Assembly (NCBI RefSeq): GCF_027158485.1
Contig: NZ_JAMKYJ010000009.1
Origin: Oxalobacter formigenes
GTDB taxonomy: Bacteria > Pseudomonadota > Gammaproteobacteria > Burkholderiales > Burkholderiaceae_D
Direction: 5' to 3' (one strand)
Length of the DNA: 64,000 nucleotides
Notes under the pieces: generated by a model
Seen by the model: the letters and a program-made list of their open reading frames with translations, nothing else
Databases searched by the model: none
What the model was told of the DNA's origin: nothing
In this document: positions 61,728 to 64,000 of the stretch, piece by piece
Numbering within the stretch: position 1 is the first letter of the stretch
How the letters are laid out: each line of letters begins with the position of its first letter
Position numbers and translations under genes: made by a program

Positions 61728-62951
61728 ATGCTGACAGTCAACGAAGCTCTGAAGTGTTTGCTTGAAATGGCTGCACAGGTTCCGGAATCGGAAATGCTTG
61801 CCATTTCAAAGGCTAATGGACGTGTGCTGGCAGAGTCGCAGTATTCCGGAATCGATGTACCGAATGCCGATAACGCCGCCATGGACGGCTACGCCATTCG
61901 TTTTTCCGATCTCAATGGAACCGGGACGGTTTTGACCGTCAGGCAAAGAGTTCCGGCCGGACACATTGGCGGCAAACTGCAAAACGGTGAAGCGGCCCGT
62001 ATTTTTACCGGTGCTCCCATACCGGAAGGCGCCGATACGGTTGTCAGGCAGGAATGGTGTGAAGTCGATGGAGACCGGTTGATATTCACGCGTTTGCCTG
62101 AGAAAAAAGGCGAATCGGTCCGATATCGCGGAGAAGATCTTGAAGAGGGCGATCTTGTTCTGAAAAAAGGAACCCGGTTGCAGGCGCAACATCTTGGCGT
62201 TGCCGCTTCTGTGGGTCTGGTGGATCTTCCTGTTACCCGTCGTCTGAAAGTGGCACTGATGTCGACAGGCGACGAGCTGGTCATGCAGGGTGAATCGTTG
62301 ACCCCGGGGAAAATTTACAATTCCAATCGTTACACTTTGCGGGCTTTGCTGGAAAACCTCGGCTGTACCGTAACGGATTTCGGCATCATTGCCGACAACC
62401 TCAAGGCAACACAGGCCGCGCTTGCCGAAGCGGCAAGGACAGGACACGACCTGATCCTCACATCCGGGGGCGTTTCTGTCGGCGAAGAAGATCATATCAA
62501 ACCGGCTATCGAATCACTGGGACGTTTGCATTTCTGGCGTGTGGCGGTCAAACCGGGAAAACCGCTTGTATTCGGTGAAATCGATGAACGCTCAGGGCTG
62601 TCCTCCGCGTCGGCTGCCATCATCGGCTTGCCCGGCAATCCGGTTTCCAGTTTCGTCACTTTCCTGCTTTTCGTACGGCCATTCCTCTTGCGGATGCAGG
62701 GAGTGGAAAATGTGTTTCCAAAATCATTTTCGCTTCGTGCGGATTTCACACTGGACAATCCCGATGAACGGAACGAATTTTTAAGAGTCAAATTGAATGA
62801 AGCCGGGGGGCTCGAACCTTTCGGCAATCAGGGATCAGGTGTGATGTCTTCAACAGTCTGGGGAGATGGCCTGATCGATAATCCACCCGGACAGCTCATC
62901 AAAAAGGGCGACTTTGTCCGTTTCATTCCTTTCAGTGAATTGTTGAACTAA
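61728..62951 (+). CDS. moeA: molybdopterin molybdenumtransferase MoeA
   Basis: A 407-residue enzyme inserting molybdenum into adenylylated molybdopterin. Characteristic blocks: D-N-A-A-M-D-G-Y-A near 53-61, I-F-T-G-A-P-I-P-E-G-A-D near 95-106, S-T-G-D-E-L near 180, T-S-G-G-V-S-V-G near 247-254 and the G-L-P-G-N-P-V-S-S-F block near 303-312. GAGAGGCAG precedes ATG 61728. The stop overlaps the moaD start (TAATG). Confidence 0.95.
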   Translation: MLTVNEALKCLLEMAAQVPESEMLAISKANGRVLAESQYSGIDVPNADNAAMDGYAIRFSDLNGTGTVLTVRQRVPAGHIGGKLQNGEAARIFTGAPIPEGADTVVRQEWCEVDGDRLIFTRLPEKKGESVRYRGEDLEEGDLVLKKGTRLQAQHLGVAASVGLVDLPVTRRLKVALMSTGDELVMQGESLTPGKIYNSNRYTLRALLENLGCTVTDFGIIADNLKATQAALAEAARTGHDLILTSGGVSVGEEDHIKPAIESLGRLHFWRVAVKPGKPLVFGEIDERSGLSSASAAIIGLPGNPVSSFVTFLLFVRPFLLRMQGVENVFPKSFSLRADFTLDNPDERNEFLRVKLNEAGGLEPFGNQGSGVMSSTVWGDGLIDNPPGQLIKKGDFVRFIPFSELLN

Positions 62952-63205
62952 TGAAAATCAGATTGCGATATTTTGCCCGCGTCAGGGAAAAACTCGGTGT
63001 CGCAGAAGAATGGGTGACGCTACCTGATGATATCAGGACGGTTGACGATGTCCGGCTTTTCCTGATGAAAAGAGGCGGGGTATGGTCAGAGGTATTGTCG
63101 GCAGGGCAGTTGAAAATGGCTTGTCAATTGCAAATGGCACAGCCTGATACAAAAGTGACTGAAGGGTGTGAAATCGCCTTTTTCCCGCCCGTCACAGGGG
63201 GTTGA
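62951..63205 (+). CDS. moaD: molybdopterin synthase sulfur-carrier subunit MoaD
   Basis: An 84-residue ubiquitin-like protein ending in the Gly-Gly that is thiocarboxylated to carry sulfur for molybdopterin (F-F-P-P-V-T-G-G end). It overlaps moeA by one base, so translation is coupled. The usual partner moaE does not follow; a long inverted repeat and a DUF2239 gene come next, so moaE must be elsewhere. Confidence 0.94.
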   Translation: MKIRLRYFARVREKLGVAEEWVTLPDDIRTVDDVRLFLMKRGGVWSEVLSAGQLKMACQLQMAQPDTKVTEGCEIAFFPPVTGG

Positions 63206-63231
63206 ACCCTTCATTTTCTGACATTTTTGAT

Positions 63232-63275
63232 TTTTACCCGGATAATATTGCATTGGTAATATTATCCGGGTAAAA
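63232..63275. repeat. 18-bp perfect inverted repeat with 8-base loop
   Basis: Arms 63232-63249 and 63258-63275 are exact complements and contain a CCCGGATAATATT core. No T-run follows on the forward strand beyond the stem itself. It lies 26 bases after moaD and 33 before the DUF2239 start. It could be a terminator-like hairpin or a regulator operator controlling the DUF2239 gene. Confidence 0.85.
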
Positions 63276-63308
63276 TGCGATTTTCATTTTATATGCACTG
63301 GATCGCAA

Positions 63309-63929
63309 ATGAATCATTCTCCTCTTGCGCAATGGATCGCTTTTTCCGGAAACGACTGCATCGCTTCCGGTGTTCCGGAAAATGTTGCGACAGATGTCAA
63401 ACGTTTTGTCGACTCACATCCGGTCGAGCCTGTTCTGGTTTTCGATGCAAAAACGAGCGCCATTATCGAAGTGGATTTTCGGGGGCCTTTAGCGGATGTC
63501 CTTGTTCGTTTGCCTGTCGGAAAAGAGCCGCCAACGGAAACGGGTTCAATAATGAAAGCGCCTGCCAGACAGGGTGCAGGACGTCCGAAACTGGGTGTTG
63601 TTCCGCGGGAAGTGACCTTGTTGCCGAGACATTGGGAATGGCTTGCGACGCAAGCTGGAGGAGCATCGGTGACGCTTCGAAAGCTGGTCGAGCATGCCAT
63701 GCGTGCGGCAAGGGAATCAGACAGAATGCGTCAGGCGCAGGAAGCGGCTTATAATTTCATGGTGGCAATGGCCGGGAACAATCAGGGTTTTGAAGAAGCG
63801 TCCCGAGCCTTGTTTGCCGGGAACATCGATCACTTCAGACAGTGTATTGGTAATTGGCCCGCTGATATCAGGGATCACCTCTTTTCTTTGGCAAGCGCTA
63901 TTGATACTGTGTCAGGAGGCGCAAGTTGA
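63309..63929 (+). CDS. DUF2239 family protein
   Basis: A 206-residue soluble protein of the DUF2239 family. The diagnostic block near 93-126 (G-R-P-K-L-G-V-V, then R-E-V-T-L-L-P-R-H-W-E-W-L and G-G-A-S-V-T-L-R-K-L-V) is present. The C-terminal half is helical with alanine-rich segments and an M-x-A-x-A-G-N segment. Function is unknown. No strong ribosome-binding site precedes the ATG. The palindrome at 63232-63275 lies in its likely promoter region. A terminator follows. Confidence 0.82.
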   Translation: MNHSPLAQWIAFSGNDCIASGVPENVATDVKRFVDSHPVEPVLVFDAKTSAIIEVDFRGPLADVLVRLPVGKEPPTETGSIMKAPARQGAGRPKLGVVPREVTLLPRHWEWLATQAGGASVTLRKLVEHAMRAARESDRMRQAQEAAYNFMVAMAGNNQGFEEASRALFAGNIDHFRQCIGNWPADIRDHLFSLASAIDTVSGGAS

Positions 63930-63957
63930 AGCTCTTATTTAAGGCAAGTCCAGACAA

Positions 63958-63987
63958 AAAAGCCGACAAATACATGTCGGCTTTTTG
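63958..63987 (+). terminator. intrinsic terminator after the DUF2239 gene
   Basis: A 7-bp GC-rich stem (63963-63969 with 63976-63982) extended by A/T pairs, with a T5 run. A residues on the left make it possibly bidirectional. Confidence 0.88.
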
Positions 63988-64000
63988 CATAAGAAAGCGA

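Noticed and set aside
1..64000. Search for CRISPR arrays, rRNA genes and intact insertion sequences
   Set aside because: No regularly spaced repeats, rRNA segments, transposase genes or flanking terminal inverted repeats were seen.

Overview
The window is a bacterial chromosome segment that reads as a betaproteobacterium of the order Burkholderiales. The best guess is family Oxalobacteraceae, and an anaerobic Oxalobacter-like genome would fit; this is inference from gene order, moderate GC and codon style, with no database search. The strongest cues are the run carA-carB-greA / yhbY / rlmE-ftsH-folP-glmM, the block PHP-yciO-M50 protease-trpS, an ESPR-type autotransporter, and a ubiUVT cluster for oxygen-independent ubiquinone synthesis.

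Layout. 1-5.9 kb: a gamma carbonic anhydrase cut by the window edge, an alpha/beta hydrolase, then PHP phosphoesterase, htpX, yciO, a site-2-type protease and trpS. 5.9-16.7 kb: carAB behind a good sigma70 promoter and structured leader, greA, divergent yhbY/rlmE, ftsH, folP, glmM. Terminator-like hairpins sit directly before greA and folP, so both seem to depend on read-through. 16.7-23.4 kb is the accessory zone: tRNA-Pro and tRNA-Arg, a tyrosine-recombinase remnant, a membrane GGDEF/EAL protein whose last codons lie in a degenerate copy of a tRNA 3' end, a 55-residue exported or membrane peptide with a structured leader, tandem terminators, and an orphan phage tail-fibre module.

23.4-34.3 kb: methyltransferase and amino-acid permease, a DsbC-like thioredoxin without signal peptide, a 1410-residue autotransporter, a family II pyrophosphatase that carries a signal peptide, a tandem DUF1540 protein with an FMN reductase, and a secreted metallo-beta-lactamase-fold enzyme. 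34.3-39.1 kb: a yhiI-rbbA-yhhJ type export operon. 39.3-46.8 kb: ubiU-ubiV-ubiT, a MarC protein, a hydrophilin-like stress protein, an unknown small protein, and a two-gene O-acetylation cassette (MBOAT plus AlgJ/AlgX-like).

46.8-64 kb returns to core genes: mfd, ispD-ispF, lolA, ftsK, trxB, an Smr-domain protein, a Sel1 lipoprotein, a GNAT enzyme, glnB-nadE, thrC-moeA-moaD, and a DUF2239 protein behind an 18-bp perfect inverted repeat. Intrinsic terminators, many bidirectional, separate most convergent pairs. No rRNA, CRISPR array or intact insertion sequence was seen.
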